Assembly (NCBI GenBank): GCA_002352205.1
Contig: DEHZ01000011.1
Location: forward strand, 52,120 to 116,119
Direction of reading: 5' to 3'
Length of the DNA: 64,000 bases
Source: Flavobacterium sp. UBA2787
Lineage (GTDB): Bacteria > Bacteroidota > Bacteroidia > Flavobacteriales > Flavobacteriaceae
Below, one piece after another: positions 34,942 through 43,954 of this stretch. The translations under genes and the position numbers were made by a program. The notes under the pieces were generated by a model. It was not told the origin of the DNA. It did no database searches and saw only the letters and a list, made by a program, of their open reading frames with translations. Each line of letters starts with the position of its first letter. Position 1 is the stretch's first letter.

Positions 34942-35682
34942 TTAATTTGAACGAACCGAACCGCCTGATGAGGTTACTTTGGTCAACGTTTTAGGTGTGT
35001 TGTGGTATTTGATATCGCTTCCGCTAGAAGCTTTTGCGTCTAAACTCAAAATGGGATGTACATCGATGGAACTTCCGCTGGACGATTTGGCAGTAACATC
35101 GTTGGTTTGCAATTCATCGGCTTCGATGTCGCTTCCGCTGGACGATTCTGCTTCAAGTTTTAGGGCTTTTCCTTTGACTTCGATTTCGCTTCCGCTACTA
35201 GAATCGCATGTTAATTTTTCTACTTCCACATCAATTTTTATTTCACTTCCGCTGGATGCTTTTGTTTCAAGTGAGCTCACAACAAGAGTGTTTTTACTTT
35301 TTATAGAAGCTCCGCTTGATGTTCTGAGTGACTCTATGTTTGGCAACGAAACAAATACGGTTTTGGATTTGGTGTTTTTGACACTTTTTTCCATTGCGAT
35401 TTTAAGAGTTCCGTCTACAATATCGGTTTTAATCAAGTCGATAATGTTGTCATCGGCTTTCACTTCGATTGATTTGGAATTACTTTGGGTTACTTCTACG
35501 TCAATTCCGTTTGATACTTCTATGTTTGTGAATTCACCGGATACGGGTCGGTTCACGGTTGTCACGTTTCCACTTCCTTTGACTGCATCTCCTAAATCAA
35601 TAGAGTATTGACAAGAAGCGAATAGTAAAGCTGTGATTAACGCTACAATGGTTTTGGTAAGGTAAACGATAAACTTGATCAT
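34942..35682 (-). CDS. GIN-domain lipoprotein with beta-ladder of SSG repeats
   Basis: The 246-residue protein has a lipobox (LLFASC, Cys24), so it is a predicted lipoprotein. The GIN-type half (NVTTVNRPVSGEFTNIEVSNGIDVEVTQ) is followed by seven SSG-centred repeats at about 122, 143, 162, 181, 201, 219 and 238, spaced 18-21 residues (for example TKASSGSEIKI, AESSSGSDIEA). The pattern implies one rung per repeat of a parallel beta helix. It is 2 bases after the PspC gene's stop, so it belongs to the same transcript. A role in envelope stress signalling is a guess from position. Confidence 0.85.
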   Translation of the reverse strand: MIKFIVYLTKTIVALITALLFASCQYSIDLGDAVKGSGNVTTVNRPVSGEFTNIEVSNGIDVEVTQSNSKSIEVKADDNIIDLIKTDIVDGTLKIAMEKSVKNTKSKTVFVSLPNIESLRTSSGASIKSKNTLVVSSLETKASSGSEIKIDVEVEKLTCDSSSGSEIEVKGKALKLEAESSSGSDIEADELQTNDVTAKSSSGSSIDVHPILSLDAKASSGSDIKYHNTPKTLTKVTSSGGSVRSN

Positions 35683-35684
35683 GG

Positions 35685-37418
35685 TTAGTTTGTTTTTATG
35701 ATTACACCTTCTTTATTGATTTCTAAACCTTTGAAATCTCTTTTTTCTTCCGATTTATTAGTCTCTTTAATATGTATGCCATCTCGGTTGATTGTTACAG
35801 TTGAAGTAACAGAATCTTCATTGGAATTAAAGTCAACGTCGTTGTATTCGTTTTCTTCAATCGGGCAGTTCAAGCATTTGATTTGGTCTTTGGATACTTT
35901 GTATAAAAAACTGTCTGAACTAAAATGTAGATTGAAAAAATGGTTGCCCGATTGATCGTATTGTTGCACCGAACTGTCAGGTTTGATGATTGTGCCTTCG
36001 GGTAAGTAAAGAAACAATTCAACTTCCTGACTTCTGTATTTGTTTTTTAAATCGGTGATGAAATAATTGTCTAAAATTAATTTATTTCCTTCAAATTTAA
36101 AAGCATAATTTATTTTTTCTGCTCTTTTCTTGGCTTCAGTCATTGATTTTCCTTCTGCTCTTTTTTCAATTTGCAAATAAGGTTGTGCTTCATCGGTGTA
36201 AATAAGTTCTATGCTGATGTCGTTTGAATAGATGATATCGTTACCATTCTCATCTTGAGTCACTTCAAAATCATTATAGTGAAAACCTTTGGCATAATAG
36301 TCGTTGAATTTAAACTGAATGTTTAATGTATCATTTGGCATCAGATTTAATGTTTCTTTTTGCACAATTTTACCGTCATACGCAATTTCTGTTGCTTGTT
36401 TTATACCGAATGAAATTAAAATTCCTACTGCAATTAACCATAATGCTAATAACGTGTACTTTGCAACATTTCCGATTGATCTCATATTGGTAATCAGCAG
36501 TTTTAATCCTAAAATAAGAAGGAAGAAAAACGGAATTCCAATGGCAAGAATACCTAGTATAACTACCAACCAAATAGGGAATTCGCTTACGATTACTGCA
36601 TCATAATAACTTTGCCATGGCATGTCAACAAAAGTGGTTGAACCGAATGTAAACCCACCAATCAATACGCCACCCAATACAAATATTGAAAATATTAAAA
36701 TGATTGCTCCAATAAATTTAGCGAAAATGTTGAAAATTGTCATAAACACTTCACCTATTGCAGAACCTACTTTTTCTGCTCCGGATTTAGCTTGGTTTCC
36801 CATTTTTGCATAATCAGCATTTTCTACTTTATCTGAAAAAGAGGCAAATTCTTCACGAACTTTTTTTTCGATGTTGCTCAAATTTACCGGTTCTCCGGTC
36901 ATTTGAAGTTTCTCGGTAGTGGTTTGTGCTTTAGGGATTAAAATCCACAATAAAATGTAAAGCAAGATTGGAAATCCAACTCCGGCAATTACGATTAACA
37001 CTAACGCTAAACGAATCCACAACGCATCAATACCAAAATAATGACCTAAGCCGGCAGAAACTCCACCTAAAATGTTTTTATCAATATCGCGGTATAATTT
37101 TTTAGAAGATTTTGTCGTGTTATTAAAGTTAGATTGAGTAGCTTCTCCTTCTTCTTCAATTCGGTAATCTTCAGGCTGACCCATTACGGCGATCATAGCA
37201 TCAACATCTTTGAGGTTGATAACTTGTTTGTCTGCTTCTTTGTTTTCGGTAAAAATTTCCGAAATTCTCATTTCGATGTCTTTCATAATTTCATCTTGAC
37301 CGGATGAGTTAGAAAGCGAACGTTTTATAGCATCGAAATAACGATTTAATTTTTGAAAGGCATCTTCGTCTATGTGAAAGAATAAACCTCCTAAATTTAT
37401 ATTTACTGTTTTGTTCAT
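35685..37418 (-). CDS. PspC-domain membrane protein
   Basis: The 577 residues from the ATG at 37418 start NKTVNINLGGLFFHIDEDAFQKL, a helical N-terminal region, then the PspC domain (about 109-165, RDIDKNILGGVSAGLGHYFGIDALWIRLAL), four more membrane helices (about 220-365), and a C-terminal soluble domain of beta character. The longer frame (18 extra residues) runs into the PadR stop region and is rejected. PspC senses membrane stress in enterobacteria; here the pairing with a PadR repressor and GIN lipoprotein suggests a dedicated envelope-response unit. Its C-terminal domain is unknown. Confidence 0.88.
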   Translation of the reverse strand: MNKTVNINLGGLFFHIDEDAFQKLNRYFDAIKRSLSNSSGQDEIMKDIEMRISEIFTENKEADKQVINLKDVDAMIAVMGQPEDYRIEEEGEATQSNFNNTTKSSKKLYRDIDKNILGGVSAGLGHYFGIDALWIRLALVLIVIAGVGFPILLYILLWILIPKAQTTTEKLQMTGEPVNLSNIEKKVREEFASFSDKVENADYAKMGNQAKSGAEKVGSAIGEVFMTIFNIFAKFIGAIILIFSIFVLGGVLIGGFTFGSTTFVDMPWQSYYDAVIVSEFPIWLVVILGILAIGIPFFFLLILGLKLLITNMRSIGNVAKYTLLALWLIAVGILISFGIKQATEIAYDGKIVQKETLNLMPNDTLNIQFKFNDYYAKGFHYNDFEVTQDENGNDIIYSNDISIELIYTDEAQPYLQIEKRAEGKSMTEAKKRAEKINYAFKFEGNKLILDNYFITDLKNKYRSQEVELFLYLPEGTIIKPDSSVQQYDQSGNHFFNLHFSSDSFLYKVSKDQIKCLNCPIEENEYNDVDFNSNEDSVTSTVTINRDGIHIKETNKSEEKRDFKGLEINKEGVIIKTN

Positions 37419-37423
37419 GACGA

Positions 37424-37753
37424 TTATTTTTGATTGGTTATGGTGTTCACAGCGTTTGATAATTCTCCCCAAGTGCTGTTTAGTTCGGTTAAAAATTGTT
37501 TTCCTATTTCGGTGAGTGCGTAGTATTTTCTAGGCGGTCCCGAAGTTGATTCCTCCCAACGATAGTTGAGTAATCCGTCATTTTTTAATCTGGTTAGGAG
37601 CGGATAAACCGTGCCCTCCACAACCAACAATTTAGCGTTTTTCAAGGTGTCTAAAATTTCAGAGGTATAGGCTTCTTTTTCTTTTAAGACTGAAAGTATA
37701 CAGAACTCTAAAACACCTTTTCGCATCTGGGCTTTTGTGTTTTCAATATTCAT
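37424..37753 (-). CDS. PadR family transcriptional regulator
   Basis: This winged-helix regulator of 109 residues has MRKGVLEFCILSVLKEKEAYTSEILDTL, VVEGTVYPLLTRLKNDGLLNYRWEES and GPPRKYYALTEIGKQFL, all conserved in PadR proteins. It binds operator palindromes and is released by small molecules or stress signals in other cases. It stands five bases ahead of the PspC gene and probably controls its own operon (PadR-PspC-GIN). The ligand is unknown. Confidence 0.93.
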   Translation of the reverse strand: MNIENTKAQMRKGVLEFCILSVLKEKEAYTSEILDTLKNAKLLVVEGTVYPLLTRLKNDGLLNYRWEESTSGPPRKYYALTEIGKQFLTELNSTWGELSNAVNTITNQK

Positions 37754-37843
37754 AATTCATGATAAGATTTTTAGTTTAACTAATTCGTTTTTTTGATTTG
37801 ATTGATTTGCCTTTCGGCGATGATTGATTGATGATTGAAACTC

Positions 37844-38269
37844 TTATTTAATAAAATTGATTGTAAACGGATATTTGTAAACTGATCCTTCGTTAGCTCT
37901 CACGGTTCCTAAAATTACTAAAATGAATTCTGCAATGGTCCAAATTCCTAAAACGGATGCAGCGATAATACCAACTGTGATTAAATCAATCGGAATAACA
38001 TCGCCACCTGCATTTTCAATTTCGATGTAGTTTGCTATTGAGCCAATAAAAAAGATACCTAATACAATGGCAATAACTATACTGTATGCCAAAATACTTA
38101 AATGAAAATTGACAACTGCTTTTCCGTTTTCATCAACATATTCAGATTGATGTTTCTTTGTTTGCCAAATAATCAAGGGAACTACTATTCCTGCAAAAGG
38201 AATAAGATACTTTGCAAATGCACTTAAATGCAATAATGCTGCTGTTGTTTTTTCGTTTTGTGATGTCAT
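37844..38269 (-). CDS. DUF4870 domain membrane protein
   Basis: In 141 residues, the DUF4870 pattern is clear: TTAALLHLSAFAKYLIPFAGIVVPLIIWQTKKHQSEYVDENGKAVVNFHLS, then two or three membrane helices (about 55-80, 95-125) and KYPFTINFIK at the end. The family is widespread in Bacteroidota and Firmicutes and has no described role. It is upstream of PadR on the same strand, with an own -7-like box (38298-38305), so it may be transcribed separately. Confidence 0.85.
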   Translation of the reverse strand: MTSQNEKTTAALLHLSAFAKYLIPFAGIVVPLIIWQTKKHQSEYVDENGKAVVNFHLSILAYSIVIAIVLGIFFIGSIANYIEIENAGGDVIPIDLITVGIIAASVLGIWTIAEFILVILGTVRANEGSVYKYPFTINFIK

Positions 38270-38297
38270 AATTAAAAGTATATAATAATATCCTATG

Positions 38298-38305
38298 CAA
38301 ATATA
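38298..38305 (-). promoter_or_regulatory. Putative -7 element of the DUF4870 gene
   Basis: TATATTTG on the minus strand, 28 bases before the start, matches TAnnTTTG. Confidence 0.4.
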
Positions 38306-38411
38306 TGTCTAAAAGAAGGTATTGTGTTACGCATAGTACTGATATTTAACATAAAATTAACAATTTAAAATTATAGAAATAAAGCTTATATTTACCAAAA
38401 ATTCAGTGTTT

Positions 38412-38867
38412 ATGCAGTTTACAGCCGGAAATATCAATACGTTTTTATTTTTCAAATTACCTTCCGCTTTTTGGTGTGGCGTTAGGGCAAAATCGTTGGA
38501 TAGTGACCAATGTACAGTGACAGTGAAGCACAGATGGTTTAACCAAAATCCTTTTAATTCAATGTATTTTGCAGTTCAGGCAATGGCTGCAGAACTTTCA
38601 ACGGGAGCTTTAGTGATGTATCAAATTAAGAAAAGCGGGAAGAAAATATCCATGCTTGTAGCCAATAACAAAGGTAACTTTACTAAAAAAGCTACCGGAA
38701 GAATCACTTTTGTTTGCCAAGACGGACATTTAATTGAGCAAGCCATTCAACAAACTATTGCCACAGGCGAAGGTCAAACCTTCTGGATGAAATCCATCGG
38801 GAAAGATGAAAAAGGTGATCAAGTTTCTGAAATGGAATTCGAATGGAGTGTTCGTATAAAACAATAA
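38412..38867 (+). CDS. DUF4442/hotdog-fold acyl-CoA thioesterase-like protein
   Basis: The protein has 151 residues from the ATG at 38412 (a GTG two codons upstream is possible). The region FKLPSAFWCGVRAKSLDSDQCTVTVKHRWFNQNPFNSMYFAVQAMAAELSTGALVMYQI follows the DUF4442 pattern, a hotdog-like fold related to acyl-CoA thioesterases. The substrate is unknown. It is transcribed toward the TIGR01777 gene, which has its own promoter-like box. Confidence 0.75.
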   Translation: MQFTAGNINTFLFFKLPSAFWCGVRAKSLDSDQCTVTVKHRWFNQNPFNSMYFAVQAMAAELSTGALVMYQIKKSGKKISMLVANNKGNFTKKATGRITFVCQDGHLIEQAIQQTIATGEGQTFWMKSIGKDEKGDQVSEMEFEWSVRIKQ

Positions 38868-38939
38868 TTCATTCAAATTGTATTCGTTAACAACCCTTAA
38901 ACTAATCCTAATTAACTTTACTTTTAGACCGATTGCCTG

Positions 38940-38947
38940 TAACTTTG
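38940..38947 (+). promoter_or_regulatory. Putative -7 element of the TIGR01777 gene
   Basis: TAACTTTG, 14 bases before the start at 38962, fits TAnnTTTG. TTTA stands 19 bases upstream. Confidence 0.45.
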
Positions 38948-38961
38948 TATAAAAATAAGCT

Positions 38962-39867
38962 ATGAAAATATTAATCACAGGTGCTACTGGACTGGTTGGT
39001 AAAGAATTGATTGCCCTGTTATTAGAAAACGGAAATGAAATTCATTACCTCACAACTTCTAAATCTAAAATCGAAAGTAAACCGCATTATCAGGGTTTCT
39101 ATTGGAATCCGGAACAAAGTTTTATTGATGAAAATTGTTTGATGGGCGTGGATGCCATCATTCATTTGGCCGGAGCAACCGTTTCCAAACGTTGGACAAC
39201 AAATTATAAACAGGAAATTATTGAAAGCAGAACACTTTCGTCTAATTTATTATACACGTGTTTAAAAAATCATCCCAATCAAGTGAAGCAAATTGTTTCT
39301 GCTTCTGCGATTGGATTTTATCCTGACAGTCTAATGCAAATTTATACTGAAGATAATAAAAGTGTAGATGACAACTTTTTAGGACAAGTTGTGTTAAAGT
39401 GGGAGGAAAGCGTTGATGTCTTCAGTCGACTAAACATCAAAGTTTGTAAACTTCGAACAGGTTTGGTTTTATCCAAAAAAGGCGGAGCATTAACCGAAAT
39501 GCTTAAACCCATCAAAATGGGATTAGGTTCTCCTTTTGGTTCAGGAAAACAAGTGCAATCGTGGATTCACGTGGAAGATTTAGCCAAAATGTATCTCTTC
39601 GCCATTCAAAACCAATGGGAGGGAACGTTTAATGCTGTGGCTCCCAATCCGGTTACCAATGCCGAATTAACGAAAGCCATCGCCAAAACCATAAATAAAC
39701 CATTGTTTATGCCTAATATTCCCAAGTTTGCTATGAAATTAGTGCTGGGAGAAATGCATCAATTGCTTTTTTCGAGTCAAAATGTTAGCTCGGAAAAAGC
39801 AGAGAAAAACGGATTTCAATTTCGTTACCGCGATTTAACCAAAACATTAGATAACTTATTAGCATAA
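38962..39867 (+). CDS. TIGR01777 family NAD(P)-dependent oxidoreductase (extended SDR)
   Basis: The 301 residues have the SDR nucleotide-binding motif LITGATGLVGKELI, then VDAIIHLAGATVSKRWTTNYKQEIIESR, SASAIGFYPD and the C-terminal PNPVTNAELTKAIAKTI and DLTKTLDNLL, typical of the YfcH/SulA-like family. The substrate and reaction are not established. It is followed by a convergent terminator and the yceI gene. Confidence 0.88.
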   Translation: MKILITGATGLVGKELIALLLENGNEIHYLTTSKSKIESKPHYQGFYWNPEQSFIDENCLMGVDAIIHLAGATVSKRWTTNYKQEIIESRTLSSNLLYTCLKNHPNQVKQIVSASAIGFYPDSLMQIYTEDNKSVDDNFLGQVVLKWEESVDVFSRLNIKVCKLRTGLVLSKKGGALTEMLKPIKMGLGSPFGSGKQVQSWIHVEDLAKMYLFAIQNQWEGTFNAVAPNPVTNAELTKAIAKTINKPLFMPNIPKFAMKLVLGEMHQLLFSSQNVSSEKAEKNGFQFRYRDLTKTLDNLLA

Positions 39868-39899
39868 AAAAAGCTCCTCGTAATTGAGGAGCTTCTTGT
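39865..39899. terminator. Convergent terminator between TIGR01777 and yceI genes
   Basis: AAGCTCCTC (39871-39879) pairs with GAGGAGCTT (39886-39894). The T-run on the minus strand is strong and on the plus strand weak, so it mainly ends the yceI transcript. Confidence 0.82.
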
Positions 39900-39921
39900 T
39901 TAAAGTAAGATGAAGTAATAA

Positions 39922-40581
39922 TTATTTCGTAGCAGTAACACTAACTTTTAATTCGATTTCGTCATCAACAAATTTATCTTTTAAATCATCAAAAACAGAT
40001 TTTGAAGCGTAGTTTACACTCCATTCTGTTCTGTTAATTTTGAATGATTCACTATTCAACATCACAGTATCTCCATCAACAGCAATTGTAGCCGGGAAAG
40101 AAACTGGTTTTGTAATTCCTTTTAAAGTTAAGTTACCTGAAACTGTAGTAACTGCATCAACTGTTGCAACAGAAGTGATTTCAAATGTTCCTTCTGGGAA
40201 TTTTTTAGTATTGAAGAAATGATCAGCATCTTCTTCTTTTCCTAATCCTTTCAAGTGACCTTCTAAATCTTCTTTTCCGTCGCCAGCTTTTAAGTCTAAA
40301 ACAGTAATACTGTTCATGTCAATTGTAAATTTACCGCTTTCAACTTTTCCGTTGTTTAAAGCCAATTCTCCACTGGAAAGAGCAATTGTTCCATTATGTT
40401 TTCCTGCCGGTTTAGAACCAACCCACTCGATAGTAGATTTTGTAGCATCAACTTTGTATGTGCTGGCAGTTTCAGTAGCAACAGCTGCGTCAACCGGTTC
40501 AGTCGTTTCTGCTTTTTCGTTTTTACAAGAAGTTAAAGAAAGTGTAGCTAATACTACTAAGCTTAAAATGATTTTTTTCAT
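39922..40581 (-). CDS. YceI family lipoprotein
   Basis: The 219 residues start with a lipoprotein signal (lipobox TSCK, Cys19). The YceI-fold part has YKVDATKSTIEWVGSKPAGKHNGTIALSSGELALNNGKVESGKFTIDMNSITVLD, DADHFFNTKKFPEGTFEITSV and GNLTLKGITKPVSFP. YceI proteins bind polyprenyl or fatty-acyl lipids in a beta barrel; the ligand here is unknown. A TACTTTTG box lies upstream at 40605-40612. Confidence 0.92.
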   Translation of the reverse strand: MKKIILSLVVLATLSLTSCKNEKAETTEPVDAAVATETASTYKVDATKSTIEWVGSKPAGKHNGTIALSSGELALNNGKVESGKFTIDMNSITVLDLKAGDGKEDLEGHLKGLGKEEDADHFFNTKKFPEGTFEITSVATVDAVTTVSGNLTLKGITKPVSFPATIAVDGDTVMLNSESFKINRTEWSVNYASKSVFDDLKDKFVDDEIELKVSVTATK

Positions 40582-40604
40582 AGTTTTTAAGATTTAAGTT
40601 TGAA

Positions 40605-40612
40605 CAAAAGTA
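40605..40612 (-). promoter_or_regulatory. Putative -7 element of the yceI-family gene
   Basis: TACTTTTG on the minus strand, 24 bases before the start codon, fits TAnnTTTG. Confidence 0.45.
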
Positions 40613-40705
40613 GAAAACCAACAGGGAGTTTATTCTTAAAGAAATATTAAATTTTGGTTATTTGATTTTAAAGTAGTGAGTTGAAAAAATAATTTACGCT
40701 GACAA

Positions 40706-40738
40706 TTTGACATTTTTAAACAAATGGCAGTACTTTTG
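40706..40738 (+). promoter_or_regulatory. Bacteroidota promoter of grpE-dnaJ (-33 TTTG, -7 TACTTTTG)
   Basis: TTTG (40706-40709) and TACTTTTG (40731-40738) are 21 bases apart, matching the group's TTTG-n(17-23)-TAnnTTTG promoter. The grpE ATG follows at 40761. This is the only element in the window where I see both boxes at ideal spacing. Confidence 0.65.
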
Positions 40739-40760
40739 CAATCCAAAATCCATCAACAAA

Positions 40761-41336
40761 ATGTTCAAAAAATTTTTTAAGAATATGAATCAGGAGAATA
40801 CAGATAATATCGAAAAGGAAATTAATGAAAATGAAGTTTCAACCGAGCAAACGCAAGAGAATTCAATACCTCCGGCTGAAGAATTGTCAAACGAAGAAAG
40901 ATTGGAAGAGGAATTAGCCAAAGAAAAAGACAAGTTTTTACGCCTTTTTGCCGAGTTTGAAAATTTTAAAAGAAGAACAGCCAAAGAACGAATGGATTTG
41001 TTTAAAACTGCCAACCAAGAAGTTTTACAAGCCATGTTGCCGGTTATGGACGATTTTGACAGAGCAATGATTCAAATTTCTAAAACAGAAGATGAAACGT
41101 TGTTAAAAGGTGTGGAATTAATTCACGAAAAATTAAAATCAACGCTTGTTTCCAAAGGATTAGAGCAAGTTGACATTAAGGCAGGCGACGATTTTAACGC
41201 CGATTTTGCTGAAGCGATTACGCAAATTCCTGCTCCATCGGATGATTTGAAAGGTAAAATTGTTGATGTGGTTGAAAAAGGATATAAATTAGGCGATAAA
41301 ATAATCCGTTTTCCTAAAGTTGTAATTGGTCAGTAA
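40761..41336 (+). CDS. grpE: Nucleotide exchange factor GrpE
   Basis: GrpE releases ADP from DnaK in the chaperone cycle. The 191 residues from the ATG at 40761 (the longer frame begins before the -7 element) have a charged, low-complexity N-terminus (to about 60), a long coiled coil (RLEEELAKEKDKFLRLFAEFENFKRRTAKERMDLFKTANQEVLQAMLPVMDDFDRAM) and the beta domain ending FPKVVIGQ. A later ATG at 40785 is possible. It is 57 bases upstream of dnaJ. Confidence 0.96.
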   Translation: MFKKFFKNMNQENTDNIEKEINENEVSTEQTQENSIPPAEELSNEERLEEELAKEKDKFLRLFAEFENFKRRTAKERMDLFKTANQEVLQAMLPVMDDFDRAMIQISKTEDETLLKGVELIHEKLKSTLVSKGLEQVDIKAGDDFNADFAEAITQIPAPSDDLKGKIVDVVEKGYKLGDKIIRFPKVVIGQ

Positions 41337-41393
41337 TGAGTTGTTGCGACTTTTCTTTGTGGAAAAGGAACTGAAAATTTGGAATTTTAAATT

Positions 41394-42506
41394 ATGAAAA
41401 AAGATTATTACGAAATACTAGGCATCTCCAAAAGTGCTACTGCAGAGGAAATTAAGAAAGCCTATCGCAAGAAGGCAATCGAGTATCACCCTGATAAAAA
41501 TCCCGGAAACAAAGAAGCCGAAGAAAATTTCAAGAAAGCTGCAGAGGCTTATGAAGTTTTGAGCGATCCAAATAAAAAAGCAAAATATGATCAATATGGT
41601 CATGCTGCTTTTGATGGAAATGGCGGATTTGGTGGCGGTGGCGGAATGAATATGGATGACATCTTCAGTCAGTTTGGTGACATTTTTGGTGGTGGTTTTG
41701 GCGGTTTCAGCGGATTTGGCGGTGGCGGAGGTCAGCGACGAATGAAAGGAAGCAATTTGCGAATTAAAGTGAAACTAACTTTAGAAGAAATTGCCAATGG
41801 CGTTGAAAAGAAAGTCAAAGTAAAACGTAAAATTCAAGCTCCGGGAGTCTCTTATAAAACGTGTGGAACCTGTAATGGTTCGGGTCAGGTTTTGAGAGTA
41901 ACCAATACAATTTTGGGTAGAATGCAAACGGCAACTACGTGTCCAACCTGTGGTGGAGCAGGACAATCGATTAGTTCGAAACCTGCGAATGCCGATGCTC
42001 AAGGAATGATTTTGGAAGATGAAACGGTATCCATCAAAATTCCGGCAGGAGTGGTGAATGATATGCAATTAAAAGTTTCCGGAAAAGGAAATGATGCTCC
42101 GGGCAACGGAATTCCGGGCGATTTGATTGTTGCGATTGAAGAAGTAGAACACGAATTTTTGAAACGTGAAGGTGAAAATCTTCACTATGATTTATATATC
42201 AGTGTGGCCGAAGCAGCTTTGGGTGTTTCCAAAGAGATTGAAGCCGTGGGCGGAAAAGTGCGAATTAAACTGGAAGAAGGAATTCAATCCGGGAAGATTT
42301 TGCGATTAAAAGGAAAAGGAATTCCGAGTATTAATTCGTATGGAAATGGCGATTTGTTGGTACATATAAATGTTTGGACACCAAAGACTTTGAACAAAGA
42401 GCAACGCCAGTTTTTTGAGAAAATGCTCACGAATGAGAACTTCATTCCGCACCCTGAAAAAACAGACAAATCTTTTTTTGAAAAAGTTAAGGATATGTTT
42501 TCATAA
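41394..42506 (+). CDS. dnaJ: Chaperone DnaJ with a reduced zinc domain
   Basis: DnaJ (Hsp40) delivers unfolded substrates to DnaK and stimulates its ATPase. In 370 residues: J domain with HPD (32-34), a Gly/Phe-rich region (74-115), a cysteine-rich domain and two beta C-terminal domains. Only two CxxCxGxG motifs are present, CGTCNGSG (Cys157/Cys160) and CPTCGGAG (Cys183/Cys186). The first and fourth motifs of the E. coli protein, which build zinc centre I, are missing. The remaining two match zinc centre II. A terminator follows at 42574-42609. Confidence 0.96.
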   Translation: MKKDYYEILGISKSATAEEIKKAYRKKAIEYHPDKNPGNKEAEENFKKAAEAYEVLSDPNKKAKYDQYGHAAFDGNGGFGGGGGMNMDDIFSQFGDIFGGGFGGFSGFGGGGGQRRMKGSNLRIKVKLTLEEIANGVEKKVKVKRKIQAPGVSYKTCGTCNGSGQVLRVTNTILGRMQTATTCPTCGGAGQSISSKPANADAQGMILEDETVSIKIPAGVVNDMQLKVSGKGNDAPGNGIPGDLIVAIEEVEHEFLKREGENLHYDLYISVAEAALGVSKEIEAVGGKVRIKLEEGIQSGKILRLKGKGIPSINSYGNGDLLVHINVWTPKTLNKEQRQFFEKMLTNENFIPHPEKTDKSFFEKVKDMFS

Positions 42507-42573
42507 TTTGAAAAAAATATTTACATTTGAACTTTACTAGGAAACTAGTAGATTCTTTTTCATAGCAATTTTT

Positions 42574-42609
42574 CCCATCCTTGTGCAAATAAGGGTGGGT
42601 TTTTTTTTG
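42574..42609 (+). terminator. Rho-independent terminator after dnaJ
   Basis: CCCATCCTT (42574-42582) pairs with AAGGGTGGG (42591-42599), one G-U pair, followed by a long T-run. Confidence 0.9.
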
Positions 42610-42676
42610 GTTTTGAATTACCATGAAGATTGAAATCCATGAAGTTAGTTTCAGACATTGTAAAAGCAGTATGCAT

Positions 42677-43954
42677 TTATTTTTTCACAATTTTAACCGA
42701 AGAATTAGAGCTGTCATTAACCTTTAAAAAGTAAACGCCATCCGTTAAATTGGAAAGATCATGAAATGTCTTTAGTGAGTTGATATTTGCTTTCACAACC
42801 ATTTTTCCCGTGATATCAATTAAATAGAAGGATTTTCCAATGTACTCTTCTGAAGATTCAATCATTATAAAATCATGTGTCGGATTCGGGTAAATTTGTA
42901 CTTCTTTTTTTGGATTATCTACTTCTCCCAAAGATAAAGTAGTCACTATAACTGTTTGAGCATAAGTAGCCGTTTTTCCACATGATTCTACCGTTAATTC
43001 AATGGTAAATTCTCCCGTAGTTGTATAAGTATGCGAAGGATTTGTCTCTGTGGAAGTCGTTCCATCCCCAAAATTCCAGTGATAGGAAGTAGCGTTTTCG
43101 GAGGTGTTCGTAAGCGAAAATTGTCCGTCACCCAATTCTTCAACCACAAAATTAGCAATCGGGTCATATTCGCCAATGTGCCATTCTAAAAGTTGGTCAA
43201 AAACAATCACTTTAGCAGCCGTTCGAATAGCCGTGGCTACTTCAGTTGAAAGTCCGGCAGTAAAGGTAATTTGCTCAGGATTTTTTCGGAATAAAGTGGC
43301 ATAAAAACTACACGCAGAGGCATAAGTTCCGGCCACAGAAGGGTGACTTCCATCGGAAGAGTATAATTCGATGGTTGGATAATTAGCTCTGATGTATCGC
43401 CAAACGGCACCCACCGGAGAAAGGATCGCTTCATTTTCTTCCGCCATAAAACGGTAGCGTTCATTTAATAAATCATCCATGCCGGTGTAGGTGCAAACCG
43501 GTGGCCAATTGACACAATTGGAAGCATCGCCGTTTTTTCTTCCCCAAGTCATGTAAAAAACGGTTTCCGCACAGGGGTTTTGTTGGTTGATAAGATTATT
43601 TAACTGTTGAGCATACGGATACACTTGGTTTTCAACTTGTGAATCCGGAAAGGATGGGAGTTGACTTTGTTCTTGCAAGACCACATAATCCCAATTGCCT
43701 TGAGCTATTTTGTTTAGCGAAGTAGCATTGGTGCTGTGACCCATAAACGTGTAACCGCCGGGTGTGTAGCTGTCATAAATCAAATCATCGCCGGTGGAGT
43801 TAGCGACATTGTCAATCATTTGTGGTAAATTATTGGAAGCGGTATAACTGTTTCCCAAAAATAAGGTGCGTTTCGTACTGTTTTGTCCGCACATGATGGA
43901 AAAACAACCAAAAAAACTCAACCATACTAAGTGTAATTTTATCTTCATGTTCAA
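42677..43954 (-). CDS. T9SS-sorted SGNH-like (DUF4886) hydrolase with PKD domain
   Basis: The 425 residues begin with a signal (to about 24) and a DUF4886/SGNH-like domain: TLFLGNSYTASNNLP (catalytic Ser in GNS) and SDGSHPSVAGTYASACSF (Asp-His). A PKD domain follows (about 275-340, YHWNFGDGTTSTETNPSHTYTTTGEFTIELTV), and a type A T9SS sorting domain ends the protein (VQIYPNPTHDFIMIESS ... LTDGVYFLKV). The protein is therefore exported by Sec and T9SS to the cell surface. The hydrolase substrate is unknown; ester or glycan linkages are possible. Confidence 0.88.
   Translation of the reverse strand: MNMKIKLHLVWLSFFGCFSIMCGQNSTKRTLFLGNSYTASNNLPQMIDNVANSTGDDLIYDSYTPGGYTFMGHSTNATSLNKIAQGNWDYVVLQEQSQLPSFPDSQVENQVYPYAQQLNNLINQQNPCAETVFYMTWGRKNGDASNCVNWPPVCTYTGMDDLLNERYRFMAEENEAILSPVGAVWRYIRANYPTIELYSSDGSHPSVAGTYASACSFYATLFRKNPEQITFTAGLSTEVATAIRTAAKVIVFDQLLEWHIGEYDPIANFVVEELGDGQFSLTNTSENATSYHWNFGDGTTSTETNPSHTYTTTGEFTIELTVESCGKTATYAQTVIVTTLSLGEVDNPKKEVQIYPNPTHDFIMIESSEEYIGKSFYLIDITGKMVVKANINSLKTFHDLSNLTDGVYFLKVNDSSNSSVKIVKK

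Noticed and set aside
34979-35611. A 210-residue plus-strand open frame
   Set aside because: It lies fully antisense to the GIN lipoprotein gene and is open only because of the repetitive SSG-encoding DNA. Its translation shows the same repeat in reverse and no signals of a real protein.
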